From NCBI RefSeq assembly GCF_958450345.1, contig NC_088783.1, forward strand, positions 26,787,701 through 26,851,700: a DNA stretch of 64,000 nt, written 5' to 3'. How positions within the stretch are numbered: position 1 is the stretch's first letter; each line of letters begins with the position of its first letter. This document shows positions 11,581 to 22,799 of this stretch, piece after piece. The translations under genes and the position numbers were made by a program. This DNA comes from Calliphora vicina. Lineage: Eukaryota > Arthropoda > Insecta > Diptera > Calliphoridae. The notes under the pieces were generated by a model. The model was not told the origin of the DNA. It was given only the letters and a program-made list of their open reading frames with translations, and made no database searches.

Positions 11581-12430
11581 TTGAATATTAAACTTAAATG
11601 ATATCAAGGATAATTCATAGAAATAACTGAAGCAAAAATTATTCTTTTATACCAGTACTATACTTATAATATGACTACTACTATAAGTGTGTGGCACATA
11701 TTAAGAAGCCACATGGAATATCTTAAATATTTATAGCATTTGATAAGGAAAACATTTGAAAATAAAGCGTAAAAAGAAAATAAATTTTGCATATTCATTT
11801 TCATATTTATTTGCGTTACAGACAACAAGTTTTAAGAAAATCTACATAGATAAGATTTCAATAACTAACTAGCTAAAATTGATATTTGTTTTGAAATTCT
11901 GTTGAAGTTTTAATACATAAATAATTTATATTTCAATTTGCTATTCCAATAGTGTTGCTCTGGTTTTTTTCCATTTATTTTTATTTCCTGTTATCAACGA
12001 AAGGCAAATATCCTTATTATTGTTTTTTCTAGGAAATTGTATTTCGTTTTATATGTCTTCAGTCAATTGTACGAGTTTACAATAATATAATTTGACTGAC
12101 AAATGTGCCATATTTGTTTGGCGAATTAAAGAAAATAGAAGGAATTTTAACATAAATAGGAAAAACGTAATTTGTAAATACGTCTTACATATACATTTAT
12201 GTTCTATATTGTTGAATTTGAAATGTTTATTTTCTTCATATTAGAAATTATTTCTTCTTATGCACTAAAAAGTTTATTAATTCCAAAGCAATAACATTTC
12301 TCAATAAATTGAAGTTTGAAAGAAAATAAAGCAACTATAATCAATTCTTAAGATACGATCACACATAGCAACTATTTAATTAAATGTAGTATGTAACCTC
12401 TAAATCTATATTTTCATCATTGCCCAGCAA
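11581..12430. other. AT-rich non-coding stretch, nothing recognised
   Basis: No repeat termini, RNA gene or protein similarity was found. Confidence 0.6.
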
Positions 12431-13197
12431 TAAAAGCTCATTTTTACTTAAAATATACATATCTATATCCACTTGTATATGACTTTTTGTCTTAGTAGGA
12501 AACCGTTAACCTATTCGTTAACCTATTATTTTTTTAACGGCAGTTTCAAAACTCCATTTTCAAATTTTTAAAAATTTTGTTAATCAAATTTTAGAATTTT
12601 TTGATCACATTTTTTTGATTTATTGACAACATAACATAGAACAAAAATATGAAAAAAGTATGTCAATACCTCCTATAGTTTCTCCGTACCTCCGATATAA
12701 ATTTTGCGATTTTCAAGAAAAATAAATTTTTTGGCCATATTTTGGCGAATGAGCCCAATTTCCTTACTGTAATTAATTTTAAGTAAAATCTGTTCAGAAT
12801 ATAATAGTCCAGGTAATTTTAAATATAGTCTGAAAGTTTTCCTAAAATCGGGTAAACCTTCAAAAGTCAAATTTTTCAATATTTTGATATTTCTTGGAAA
12901 GATAGCGAAATGTCATATATTTTTGGGCCGATTTTGATGAAACTTAAGAAAAATATAACATGAAGTCTAGTATATATATAACATGAAGTCTAGTATAGTA
13001 ATTATAATGTGATGATCTGCTAATGCTGAAATTTGTATAATAAAATTTTTAAAAATTTGAAATTGGAGTTTTGAAACTGATGTTAAAAAAATTAAATTTT
13101 TTTGGTCATACCTGCGAATAGGTTAACAGTATTCTATGAGGACAAAAATTCATATACAAGTAAATATGGATATATTTTAAGTAAAAATAAGCTTTTA
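12431..13197. mobile_element. 767-bp inverted-repeat element
   Basis: The left end is taaaagctcatttttactta and the right end is the inverse, taagtaaaaataagctttta. Arms run about 150 bp and include 'ccacttgtatatga' facing 'tcatatacaagta', 'aacctattcgttaacctat' facing 'gaataggttaacagt', and 'tttcaaaactccattttcaa' facing 'ttgaaattggagttttgaaa'. The interior has no recognisable coding region. A 23-bp unit (ataacatgaagtctagtata) is repeated in tandem at 12956-12996. Confidence 0.75.
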
Positions 13198-13481
13198 TAT
13201 ATAATATGTTAATTTTGTTCATAAATGTCTTGTTCTAGAAGCCTGAGACACATTAATGGCCTGGAGATTTTTTAATAACTTTAAGATTTTTTAACCAATT
13301 TTTGTCTTTTATATCTTATATATTTGGTCAATTCACAAGGTCTCTTATCATGTCATATTGTGTTAATGTTCTAATATTTCACAATGGTTTAAAAATGTTA
13401 TTGTTGCCATTCAAGCAAAAAATGTCCTAAACTATTACTACTCTGTTAGCTATGTTTATTGTGCTGTCGTAACCAACCAGC

Positions 13482-13664
13482 AGAGACCTGCGCCGAACCC
13501 TAATAGCCGCATACGCCGAGCCGCCGAGTCGCTGATAATATTCGGGAGCCGACACTGAGAATCGCAGTCAAAAAGTTATAGTCTGGAAAAATTATGCAAA
13601 GCCGCCATACCATTTTTCACAAGCCGCCGCCACCGATAAAAGTGTTCGACACAGGTCTCTGATA
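13482..13664. mobile_element. ~180-bp GC-richer MITE beside a gene fragment
   Basis: The left end is cagagacctgcgccgaac and the inverted right end is cagagacctgtgtcgaac, differing at two of 18 positions. The interior is unusually GC-rich for this window, with repeated gccgc/gccga motifs. The flanking 8-mers agree at about five of eight positions, so any target duplication is decayed. The CAG start and possible 8-bp site would fit a hAT-like MITE. Confidence 0.55.
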
Positions 13665-13746
13665 ATCAGCTGTTTTTGTTTACAATTATTTTTTGAACAA
13701 AATTTTTTTTCGTAAAAGTGTAAAAGTGGTTGCAGAATAATATTTA
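13665..13746 (+). promoter_or_regulatory. Possible promoter/5' leader of the following small spliced frame
   Basis: Contains aatcagctgttttt, which resembles the E-box-like core promoter motif of many fly housekeeping genes (AWCAGCTGWT). An AT-rich leader then runs to ATG at 13747. This is a motif match by eye only, and no transcript support can be seen from sequence. Confidence 0.3.
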
Positions 13747-13903
13747 ATGGACTCTAAAGAAGATATTCAGGTAAGATATAATTTACTTTATCCACATATG
13801 AACTAATATTTAATAAACGTTTTTATTTCAGCCAAAGACCAAACGTGTGCGCACCAATCCCACCAGAAAATGGAGTTTAGTAGAGGAGAATCAGCTGATA
13901 TAG
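13747..13903 (+). pseudogene. Two-exon gene fragment, possible Myb/SANT-like N-terminus
   Basis: Exon 1 (13747-13770) encodes MDSKEDIQ. A 61-bp intron follows (gtaagatat ... ttttatttcag, 13771-13831). Exon 2 starts at 13832 in phase 0 and encodes a basic stretch, PKTKRVRTNPTRKW, then SLVEENQLI and a stop at 13903. Both splice sites are good matches for fly introns of typical size. The 'KW....E...L' pattern resembles the start of Myb/SANT-like DNA-binding domains, but the domain is cut short after about 10 residues. I read it as the 5' remnant of a gene (host paralogue or transposon accessory gene), not as a functional 31-residue protein. Confidence 0.45.
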
Positions 13904-14219
13904 ATTTGAAATAGCACACTTAGTTATGAGGGGTTGTTCACAACAGTCGTATTTTTTCTTGTTATTATTTTAGTACTTCTGAAATTAGGACACCTTGTGA
14001 ATTAGCTTATTATCTTATTATAACGACAATTACGTACACATTTCGATTCTTTTAAATTAAATTGTAAAAGTCATTATTTAATGGCAAAATTTGTACAAAA
14101 ACTGAAAAAAATTTATTTTTTCCCCTTGTAAATGCAACTCAAAACTTCAGCGTCGTTGCGCCACCAGTTAACGTTATCCTATCATCATAATATTTTACAC
14201 AACGTATTTCTACAATACA

Positions 14220-14860
14220 TAGAACAATTCTAGATGGGGAGACGGCCAATACCTAGACATTTTTTTTTCTCCCATACAATCTTGGAGAACTCTAACGTAT
14301 ATCTTATAAACTAATTCCAACTACGATGCTGAAAATTATTTGAGAAAAATGTATATCATACCAATGGGGGAAAAAAGTACCAAAAAGTGGTAAAAACGAG
14401 AAAGTCAATTTAGAAATAATGTTAAACATTTAATCCTATAACTAACATGGTACTATTTGTAACTCGAATGCGATGGTGTAGATTGGGCCAAATTCGGGTA
14501 AACAGTTTGGTACTTTTATAAATTATTCTTAGAAATATCAAACTTGACGGGTGATCAAGAGAGAAAAGTAAAATTGGTACTTTTTCTTCTAGTGTTATTT
14601 TTTTTATATATATTCAACTTATAGCATAGTGTTTAGCTTATATGCTTCCCAGTAAAGAAAGAAACAAGTATATGTTGCTTAATGGTATTAAGGTATCAAA
14701 AAGGATGAAACCATGGTACTTTTTTCGATATTTAAATAGTACAATACTTTTTGAATTTTCTATAATAATGAAACTAGAATCAGCATTTTAGACATACATG
14801 ATGCTGAATGAGTTAGAATACACAAAAAGGGGAGTTATTGTTAATTTTTTCATACTAATG
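14220..14860. repeat. Unassigned repeat-like region rich in 'gtacc/ggtac' motifs
   Basis: The word ggtact or gtacc recurs (near 14378, 14449, 14507, 14577, 14716). 'gatgctga' occurs at both sides (14322 and 14800) and its inverse at 14780. The region resembles a decayed element but no termini are defined. Confidence 0.3.
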
Positions 14861-14867
14861 TTTGTGA

Positions 14868-15118
14868 CAATCTTATTTATGATGAATCATCTATCATAAT
14901 ATGTTGTTTTCAGATTATGATATCCATAGGCCGAGAGCAACATAATATGGCAAGTCCTTTATCATAAAGATGGTTGAGACAATCATGTGAATTGTAAATT
15001 AACCATATTATGGTTACCACAATCATATAAATAGTTGTGACTATAATATTGTTAAAAAACTTGTGAAAATGTTAAAATCTTTACAGTAAACATGCACAAA
15101 TATATTTTTTTTCTGCGT
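14868..15118. mobile_element. Palindromic MITE family 'cacNcagag', copy 1 (right part)
   Basis: Shares, in order, 'tgaatcatctatcataatat', 'gttgttttcagattatgata', 'caatcatgtgaattgtaa', 'ccatattatggttaccac', 'gactataatattgtta' and 'acagtaaacatgcacaaata' with the copies at 28030, 42230, 49455, 54501 and 59917. It ends ttctgcgtg. The left terminal part is missing. Confidence 0.7.
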
Positions 15119-15287
15119 GCAGGCTACTTTTAAAGAGTGTGAAGTGGGTGAAGTTTAAATAGGCATTGTTTCTTATTAATTTAACCTTTCTTAGGTATTT
15201 AGTAGTCACAAGCATTTCGTTTTTAAGTTAGTTCCTGACATTGGCGTATTAATTAATTTTCGATGTGACCAAATCTTAATGGTACCG

Positions 15288-15975
15288 TGAAATAGCTCCC
15301 AAATGAAATAACTCCCCACGAAAAGATGAAATAACACCCAACAAATTTTTCATACAACTTAGGACTTATTTCATTATGAAACAACTCCTAACGCATAGGG
15401 AGTTATTTCATAATTTTTTGTTGGGAGTTATTTCATAATGCAATAACTCCCAATGAAACAACTCCCAATGAAATTTTTGTTGCATTTTATTTCATTTTAT
15501 TTTGGTAATTAGGAGTTATTTCACTGTATTGGGAGTTGTTTCAAAAACTGGCTTCACTCAGAAAAGTTTTTTGCATTGCCGATGGCCGAAGCAATTTATT
15601 TATGTAATCTAAAAAAAATGAAAGTTTTACTCCTCTGGGGTGTATCAAAAACTGGCTTCGCTCAGAAAAGTTTTTTGCATTGCCGGCCTTTGGCCGGGCG
15701 CTAAGGTTTTCTCCTCTGGGGTGTATCAAAAACTGGCTACTAAAATTTTCCTTTTTTTAGATTACATAAATAAATTACTTCGGATTGGGAATTATTTCGC
15801 TTTTTTGGGAGTAATATTTTTAAAATTATGAAACCGCCAATTATTGGGAGTAATTTAATTTTACCCTTTGGTAGTTATTTAATTTTTCAAGTTTGGGAAT
15901 TATTTCATTTTTGATGGGAATTATTTCATAGGGAGTTATTTCATTGGGAATTATTTCATTTGGGAGCTATTTCAT
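15288..15975. mobile_element. Fold-back-like element built from 'gggagttatttcat' repeats
   Basis: The left end is gtgaaatagctcccaaatga and the inverted right end is atgaaatagctcccaaatga. Both arms consist of repeated ~14-17 bp units (gggagttatttcat and its inverse), at least a dozen in total with variants. The centre has a second structure. 'tcaaaaactggcttc.ctcagaaaa' occurs at 15541, 15645 and (partial) 15726, and 'atttatttatgtaatctaaa' near 15596 faces its inverse near 15758. No target duplication is obvious. Short-unit repeats in inverted arms recall Drosophila FB-type elements. Confidence 0.7.
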
Positions 15976-16224
15976 ATTTAATAGTTTCTTTTTCAAAATT
16001 TTTGTTTGCCTTAACTATTTTTTTTTAATTTTAACTTGAAACAAAATTTATTCGACTATTCGATTAATGGATGATTTTTGTTCGAAAAATGTTTTATTCT
16101 ACATAGAAAAATATTATTTATTTGAATAAAAAATTAATTTTTTCCACGATTTCTCAAATAATTATTAATAGAATGAATACTTTTTAAAACAGCAAACAAT
16201 TTGGGTTATTAAAAAATATTTTAT

Positions 16225-16266
16225 TTAATTACGATTGTGGTGGGGAAGCGAACCGTGTCAGCTAGT
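16225..16266 (+). mobile_element. Helitron-like 3' terminus
   Basis: The sequence gtggtggggaagcgaaccgt then gtcagctagt ends in CTAG followed by T. This fits the CTRR|T 3' end of Helitrons, preceded by a short GC-rich segment. The helicase relic ending at 54175 shares gtcagctagt at its end. No 5' end or coding region was linked to this terminus. Confidence 0.35.
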
Positions 16267-16339
16267 AAAATTGTACTTTTAAAATTAAAATTTTCGAAAA
16301 AAACAGCTAAGATTTTTTATTTTTGTATTAAAATCGGAT

Positions 16340-16720
16340 TATCGGACTATCCCACACTGTGCTATGTCCGTCCGTCTGTCTGTTTTAAAAAACTGATAAG
16401 GCACAAACGAAATGAGCTAGCTCTTTGTTGACAAGGTTTGGTGTTGGGCAATATCAGTCCATTATTTCCCCTAGCCCTCTTATAAATATCCCCACGGAAT
16501 ACTCTTCGACCAGTCATAAATATGATTATGTACCAATCCTGATACAATTTTGCACAAATTAGTTATAAGTACTCTAAGGGGTAATATTTGCCCCTAGTTC
16601 CCATACATGGCCCCCTCAGAAAAAGATGTGAACATTCATAATAATTAATATCGTAATGAAATTGGACATAAACAAATTTTATATTACCCTAAATCAATCA
16701 AGTTTTGTCATTTATAGTTT
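16340..16720 (+). repeat. Dispersed fly repeat family B, copy 1
   Basis: Contains the 'ccgtccgtctgtctgtt' run, 'aggcacaaacgaaatgagct', 'ttgttgacaaggtttgg', 'gggcaatatcagtccatta', 'catttgN..ccctagttccca' and 'atgaaattggacataaacaa'. All of these recur in order at 39176-39530 and, on the other strand, at 33061-33771. It is a partial copy with no coding capacity. Confidence 0.7.
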
Positions 16721-16849
16721 TAAGAAGTTAAAACTGATTTAAGGCCCTATAGAAGGTACAAACTACATAATGATAGTGGATATACAAGACTTAAATGTTA
16801 TAATTTCAAATTAGGCCTTGTATTTTTAAATATATAGATTTTTAAACAA

Positions 16850-19066
16850 AGGCCCATAAAGTCGATCGTACGTATTATTTACTAACTGTGTGTATGTATA
16901 GAATATCGGTAACGGTAATTGAGCTGAAAAGGTATTTTGGGGGTAACAGTAGCCAACATTTCTTTCTGCTAAAACTATAAACAACTATTGTTCTAAGTGT
17001 GCAAACGTGTTAAATACACTTTTTTAAAATTAAGATTTAAATTCAAAACTATATGTCCAGCAATAAATTCAAAATAAGCTCAAAAAAATACATTAATTAA
17101 TTTTAAAAAAACCATTCAAAACACAATTGTTTGAACATATTTTGCTACACTTGTAAATTAAGCTTCCAAATTAAATACACAAAAAAAACTTAGCTACAAA
17201 TTGTTATACATTTTTGGTCCCTAGCTGACACTGCTAAATTTGTGCACTATCTATTGTAAAAAAACAAAAATTTTACTTTAATTAAAAAACTTTTAATAAA
17301 AGCCTTTTTACAAAACAGCAAAAAAGAATTTACTTTATCAAATAGTTTCGGTTATTTTTAGTGATTATATTTTATATATTTTTTTTCAACTTTCACACAG
17401 AAAATGCCATGATTTGTTTCAATATTTACCCCTGTTCTAGCAAGTTTATGTAAGTATGCATCTTTGTATATGTAGACAACGGTGTATTCCATGTAGTTAC
17501 AGTGTTCTACACGTAAAACATGGAAAATTAATTCTTTTTTTTTACTGCTGCCACTACTTAATACTCTGTCTAAAGTGCTGCATCAGTAGTTTTTTTTTTA
17601 AGTGCTGAATGTACTATGTGTTTGTAAATATACATGTGTAGTTGTTGAAAATATGTAAAACTGTATAAAAATTTGTAAAAATATAAAATTATACGAAGAA
17701 AATAAATGCATAGTTACTGCAAAAATGAATAGTCTTTGGCTTTTTAACTTTTTCGGTTGAATAGTGATGGTGACAAAAAAATAAAAAAAATAAAAATTAA
17801 AACTGATTTTTGTGCACTTTTTTCTAGTTGTTGATTTTGTGCGAAATTTTTTCATAGAACATCAGGGTATTAAAATACTTATAGAAAGAAAAATTGTGTT
17901 AAATTACAAGGAAAGTTGAAAGACAAAAAAATTTAGAAAAAGGGATATTATTAAAAGATTTTTCAGGCTTTTGGGGCTAAAACAGTTTAGACATGCATAT
18001 TTATTTATGGTTTGCCTTGAGAAACAATTTCATATATGATTTTTTTTTTGATATTTACAAACTATTTTTTAGTAATAGTTGGATTTTTTTTGATTTTAAA
18101 CAAAGTCTTTGGTTTAGTTTTAAATTGAGCTCGAAGATTCAATAATGTATAAGAGACATATTATATTTGATGTAATTCTTCTTAAATAAACAAACTAGAC
18201 AGGCAAAATTTGCTTTAAAGCTGTATTTACTTTTACAGTCATTGTTTTTAAATGTCATTTCAGGTTTGAGGAGGATATTTACTGCAAAAACTCTTTAACA
18301 AACTTTAAAAATAATGAATGTAAACTCAAACGAAATAACCTTCGAAAGCCAATGTCTTATTTTGTTTGTTTCCCCCTCATATTGAATTTATTTCGAAAAC
18401 ATTGTTTGCAATGCCAAAATATACATCATATCAATCAATTCTTTAAATATCTGTCCATTCAATACAAATTTACTAAACTGGCTGTCTAAAATAGTTTTTA
18501 TTTTCATGAAATCTTCTAATTCCCATACATTCAGTTACAATCTTTTAACAGAGTGTACGTTTATTTCCTTCTTTTTACTAGATTTTATTGTTTAGCACGT
18601 AGTTTTTTTTACTCGGAAAGTAAATTAATAAATCATGTTGTTGGCATACCAAAACATGTTTCACGCACATACAAATGCAAGTATCTAAGCATACAAAAAG
18701 CCTTCTGTCCAAATTTAATTTTTTTTTTATTTTTGGAAATCATCCCAACTCACACCTACTCTGAAACTTGCATACATACATGTGTAAACAACAACAAGAA
18801 AATAACTAAAAACACCACGGTAAGAAACACATAAAAAAAACTTTTTGGAAAAAAGTTTATTCGGCAACAACAACTGACCTAGTTTTTTTAAGCTCAAACG
18901 AAATTTGTAAAAATACATTTCATTCATCCATTCAGTCAGCCAGTTGGGTTTTTTTTGTTTTTGATTTTGTATGTATTTGTAGACAGAAAACTTTTACTTT
19001 TTCATCTCTAAATGTGTAGATACTCACATATATGCGAACTTAGATATATTCACGTAGACGATGTAC
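16850..19066. other. AT-rich non-coding stretch, nothing recognised
   Basis: Several open frames of 60-93 codons lie here (for example 17598-17855 minus and 18553-18834 plus), but they are dominated by F/Y/K/N and have no recognisable similarity. No terminal repeats were noticed. Confidence 0.55.
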
Positions 19067-19074
19067 CATAGAAT

Positions 19075-20287
19075 CAGGGACATAACTGTTATAACCAATA
19101 TTGGAAAAAATCCTGAAATAATTGTTTATCAAGAATTTTTGAAAAATGGTCCCTGAATAACAGTTAAAAATAACCAATATTATTTTGGTCTTTGGTAACC
19201 ATTATAAACGATTTTTATTTTATTTGGTCTTCAATAACCATTATGAAAGATTTTTATTTTTTTAGGTCTTTAATAACCATTATAAAATATTTTTATTTTT
19301 TTAGGTCTTTGATAACTATTATTAAAGATTTTTATTTTTTTTGGTCTTCCGTAAACATTTTGAGTACCGACAAAGTTTTTTGGTCGCATGGACCTGGTTT
19401 TCTTGTATTTTAAAATAGACAGAGAAATATAAATTGGTTCAGAATTTCATAAGAATTAAGAATATTTATGATTATAAACAGTTTTCTTTTAAAATGAGCA
19501 ATATGTGGGAGCTATGACTAATTATGGACCAATCGGCATAAAATTAAGTGACATGTCTTCTATATATATGAAAGTTATTTGTGCTAAATTTTATTTGAAT
19601 ACCAACTTTTTTTAAGAAATCTATACTCGTTAAAATGCTTTTCGGAAGTGGGCCTTTTATGGGAGCTATGACTAATTATGGACCAATCGTCACAAAATTT
19701 AGTAGTGAGAGTTCGGCTTATATAAAACTTATTTGTGCTGAATTTGGTTTGGATATCTATATAACCAAGATATTTATGAGGGATTATCTATTTTCAGATA
19801 GGACAATCGTTTGGGGGCTAGGAGAAATAATAGACGGATTCTAACCAAATTAAATAGACTTCGTCCTTGGGGCACTATACGCTATATCACTATGGTGGTG
19901 TAGGGTATAAATATTTGTAATGGCTGTAGTCTATCGAAGACCAAAAAAATAAATTTTTTTTATAATGGTTATCAAAGACCAAAAAAATAAAAATCATTCA
20001 TAATGGTTATTGAAGACCAAAAAAAATAAAAATCTTTCATAATGGTTATCAGAGACCGAAATAAATAAAAATCTTTCATTATGATTATTGAAGACCAAAA
20101 AATATAAAAATCTTTCATAATGGTTATCAAAGACCTAACAAAATTAAATTTTTTCATAATGGTTATCATAGACTAAAATTTTTTTGAGTTATTTATAATT
20201 GTTATTACGGGACCTATTTTTTTGCAGTTATTTTTTCTATAACCAATTGCTTGTTTAAAAAAAAATAACAGTTATTTCGGGTCCCTG
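19075..20287. mobile_element. 1.2 kb fold-back element with tandem-repeat arms and 8-bp target duplication
   Basis: The left end is cagggacataactgttat and the inverted right end is cagggacccgaaataactgt. An identical 8-mer, catagaat, flanks both ends (19067-19074 and 20288-20295). The left arm (19160-19370) holds about five units of ~40 bp (ataaccattatNaaNgattt then ttatttttttNggtctt). The right arm (19925-20185) holds about six units in inverse orientation (ataatggttatcaaagacc). The loop contains family A copy 2. CAGGG ends and an 8-bp duplication fit a hAT-like element; repeat-built arms are FB-like. No transposase is visible. Confidence 0.85.
19495..19912 (-). repeat. Dispersed fly repeat family A, copy 2
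   Basis: Contains two ~152-bp subunits marked by gggagctatgactaattatg (19508 and 19661). It also has 'agagttcggcttatataaaa', 'ggggctaggagaaataatag', 'cactatggtggtgtagggta' and other family blocks. It is in the loop of the 19075-20287 element. The open frames over it are by-products of the repeat. Confidence 0.7.
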
Positions 20288-21319
20288 CATAGAATACATA
20301 AGAAGGGATATATGGTTGAATTTTTTTTACATGTTTTACCTACAAATACCATAATTCCTACTGACACATGCACAAAACAATGCTTAAAGGAAACGGAAAA
20401 CAAAACAACAAACTCAACAGTGAGATACAAAATCGATTAGAGGATTATTGAAAAAAATTACTTTCTGTATTAATTTAGTTTTTTATATTTATAAAAAATT
20501 TTTGTTTCTGATAGAGAAAAAGAAAAAATTAGAGATTTTTCATAATATTTGAATTTTTTAGATAAACATTTTTAAATTGTTTTTTTTTGGAATTTGACGA
20601 TTTTCGTTCCTTCTTAAACTAATTTGTAATAGTTTTAAATTAGCGGTTTTTCTGAATTTGGTAATTTTTCATTTAACTCTTTCAGCCGCCACGGTTATAT
20701 ATATGGGGCATTTCATATCAAGTAAAGCAACTTTTGAAATCTATGTCTTCATTTATTGGATAGTAATTCAGACACAATTTTTCGGATCAACAAGATCGGT
20801 CGAGAACTCTCTGAGTTAGAGTAGGGTCAAAATTTTACATTTTGGCCAAGCAGGTGTTTTTTCTTATCCATGTAACTTATTACCTTTTGTTCTTAGCAAA
20901 ATGTGTCCCAAAAATATTTAAAAAAAAAATAAATATTTTTAATATTTTTTAAATTAATATTAGTGGTTATTATGTCGAACTTTTCTTTTTGTGATTAATA
21001 TTATTAATTATTATTTAGGCTCGAGTTCATTAAATTGATATTTTTTTTTTTCGAAATAAAACATTTTTGACTTTTTTTTAAATGGGCGCTTTTTTCTTAA
21101 AATAAAGCCTAGATATTTTACTTGAAGACCTATTTGGTCGCTTAGTAGGATGCGAGTGGGATATCTATCAAAATAAATATTTTGTAACTCAAGTAACTCA
21201 CAATTTTTGATTTTTTTTTGCAAAATCGAAATTTTCTTCCAATATGGGCCCTTTTTTAAAATTTTTGTTTGCTCAAAAGAAAGCTTAGGTCTTTTCCTTT
21301 AAGACCTATTTGGTCTTAA

Positions 21320-22085
21320 CCCTTTGACGACCACGGGGACCCCGGTGTCGCAACACAAAAATATTGAAAAACTAAATAACGAAAAAAAGAATGGGTGCCA
21401 TTTTAATTTTAGTTAGTTCGTAAACGTATCGATTATTAATATTAAAACAATTTCGGTTACAGCATTTGTTTTTTATTGTCTTTGAAAATTGACAGTTTTA
21501 TTTTGGTACTGTGTTCAGGAATTGTGGAAAAATGTTTTTAAATGTAAAACTGAATTTTAAATTTTATATTGCGATATATATTAGGCCTGGTATGTTCATT
21601 TTTGTTACATAAAGTTATAAAATCGTTATTCATGTTGCGTGCATTGATATGTAGTCAATAAACATGAGTATGTGGAACGAAAATTTGCCTTTTACGACCA
21701 AAATTCCTGTAAATCCGTTAAATTTTGTTTGTTTTAATTTCAAAATCACCCCTATCGCGAATCAACATTTCACATGAAATATTTTCCTTTTTTCGTTCAT
21801 CAACTTTGTTCACGTGAAAAAAATTCCCCTTGCTGTCAAATTTTTAGATGGAATTTTGTAAACAATAAACAGCTGTTACGAACAAAATCAACTATTGTGA
21901 ACGTAAAGTTCATCATGATATTCCCGATAGCAATTTTCCCTTCGAGGGAAATGAATATTTCATGGGAACAAAATTTCACATGTTATTGCCGATAGGGGTG
22001 AATATGCTTTTTTGGCCCTAACTGATTCACATTAAATAGAAAAAATGATTACTTTTACCCAAATAGTATTATGGTCGTGAAAGGA
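21320..22085. mobile_element. piggyBac-like non-autonomous element, TTAA target duplication
   Basis: The left end is ccctttgacgaccacgg and the inverted right end is tcctttcacgaccataa. TTAA flanks both (21316-21319 and 22086-22089). Copy 1 of the host element shows the uninterrupted site near 2806-2822: tag 'gtcttaaaggaata', against 'gtcTTAA | insert | TTAAaggaata' here. That comparison supports precise TTAA-targeted insertion, the hallmark of piggyBac. There is no transposase. A smaller MITE lies inside (21747-22000). Confidence 0.8.
21747..22000. mobile_element. 254-bp MITE nested in the piggyBac-like element
   Basis: The left end is cacccctatcgcgaatcaac, then atttcacatgaaatatttt. The inverted right end is cacccctatcggcaataaca, then tgtgaaattttg...catgaaatattc. 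AAT occurs at each border, a possible 3-bp duplication as in PIF/Harbinger-type MITEs. The 73-codon frame starting at 21774 lies within it and looks meaningless. Confidence 0.65.
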
Positions 22086-22295
22086 TTAAAGGAATATCTT
22101 TCTTTTGAAGACACCTTTCTTTTGAAGACATTGATTTCAAAAGTTGGTTCACTTGACGTGAAATGCTGACAATATAATTGTTAAATTCAAAGCATTTGAA
22201 AGATTATTAAAAATAAAATTGCAAAAATAAACATATTTGCTTGTATCCTCCAGATCAGTTGCGACTAACGGAACTTTGAAACAGTGTGACGATGA

Positions 22296-22790
22296 ACGTT
22301 CACATCTTTTACAACCAAACAATTTTTGTTGGTGAAAAAAAAATTCGGGTTAGAAAATATTTTCCCGATTTTGACCTATTGCAGGTCCGACTTTGGCCTT
22401 ATATACGCCTTTGAAATAGCTATTATTCGATATTCATATTGGCTATATTAATGGCTTAGTAATCCACATATAGGTAAAAATTGGTAAGCAAATCGAGGTT
22501 GTCCTGGTTTATTCCTTACATATCAGCCGATTTTCTCGATTTTAAATAGCTACCGAGCAAGAAGAGTTCCCGATATATTGATGTATCAATCATGTTTGTA
22601 AGTTATTTGGGGGCTACGGAAAGTAGATTTCAACATACAGACGAACGTGGCTATATTACCTTCGCTATCTATAACCATCCAGAATATTTGTGGGATCGCA
22701 AATGGAAAATGTAGAAATTACAAACGGAATGACAAACTTATATATACCCTTGCAACACTTGGTGAAGGGTATAATTATAATTTGTTGGAT
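22296..22790. repeat. Dispersed fly repeat family C, copy 1
   Basis: Contains 'aaaaaaaattcgggttagaa', 'gattttgacctattgcaggt', 'caggtccgactt', 'atcgaggttgtcctggttta', 'ctataaccatccagaatatt', 'gaaattacaaacggaatgac' and 'ttggtgaagggtataat'. All but the last recur in order at 45923-46496. The ending resembles the usual 'cacttggtgaagggtata' of fly repeats. Confidence 0.75.
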
Positions 22791-22799
22791 AAAGGTTAT

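Larger units (their letters stand above)
20700..22168. mobile_element. Copy 2 of the 2191-3360 inverted-repeat family, disrupted
   Basis: The left end is gcatttcatatcaagtaaag, then caacttttgaaatc. The right end is gatttcaaaagttggttcac, then ttgacgtgaaatgc. The left part repeats copy 1 landmarks: 'ggatagtaattcagacacaa', 'gagaactctctgagttagag' and 'cttatccatgtaacttatta'. 'cctatttggtcgcttagtag' recurs in the middle. The right arm is largely replaced because a piggyBac-like element has inserted at TTAA (21320-22085). No transposase was recognised. Confidence 0.75.

Noticed and set aside
19192..20169. Repetitive proteins (FYFFRSLITI-type repeats) at 19192-19413 and 19972-20169
   Set aside because: The amino-acid repeats come from the ~40-bp DNA units in the arms of the fold-back element, not from selection on a protein.
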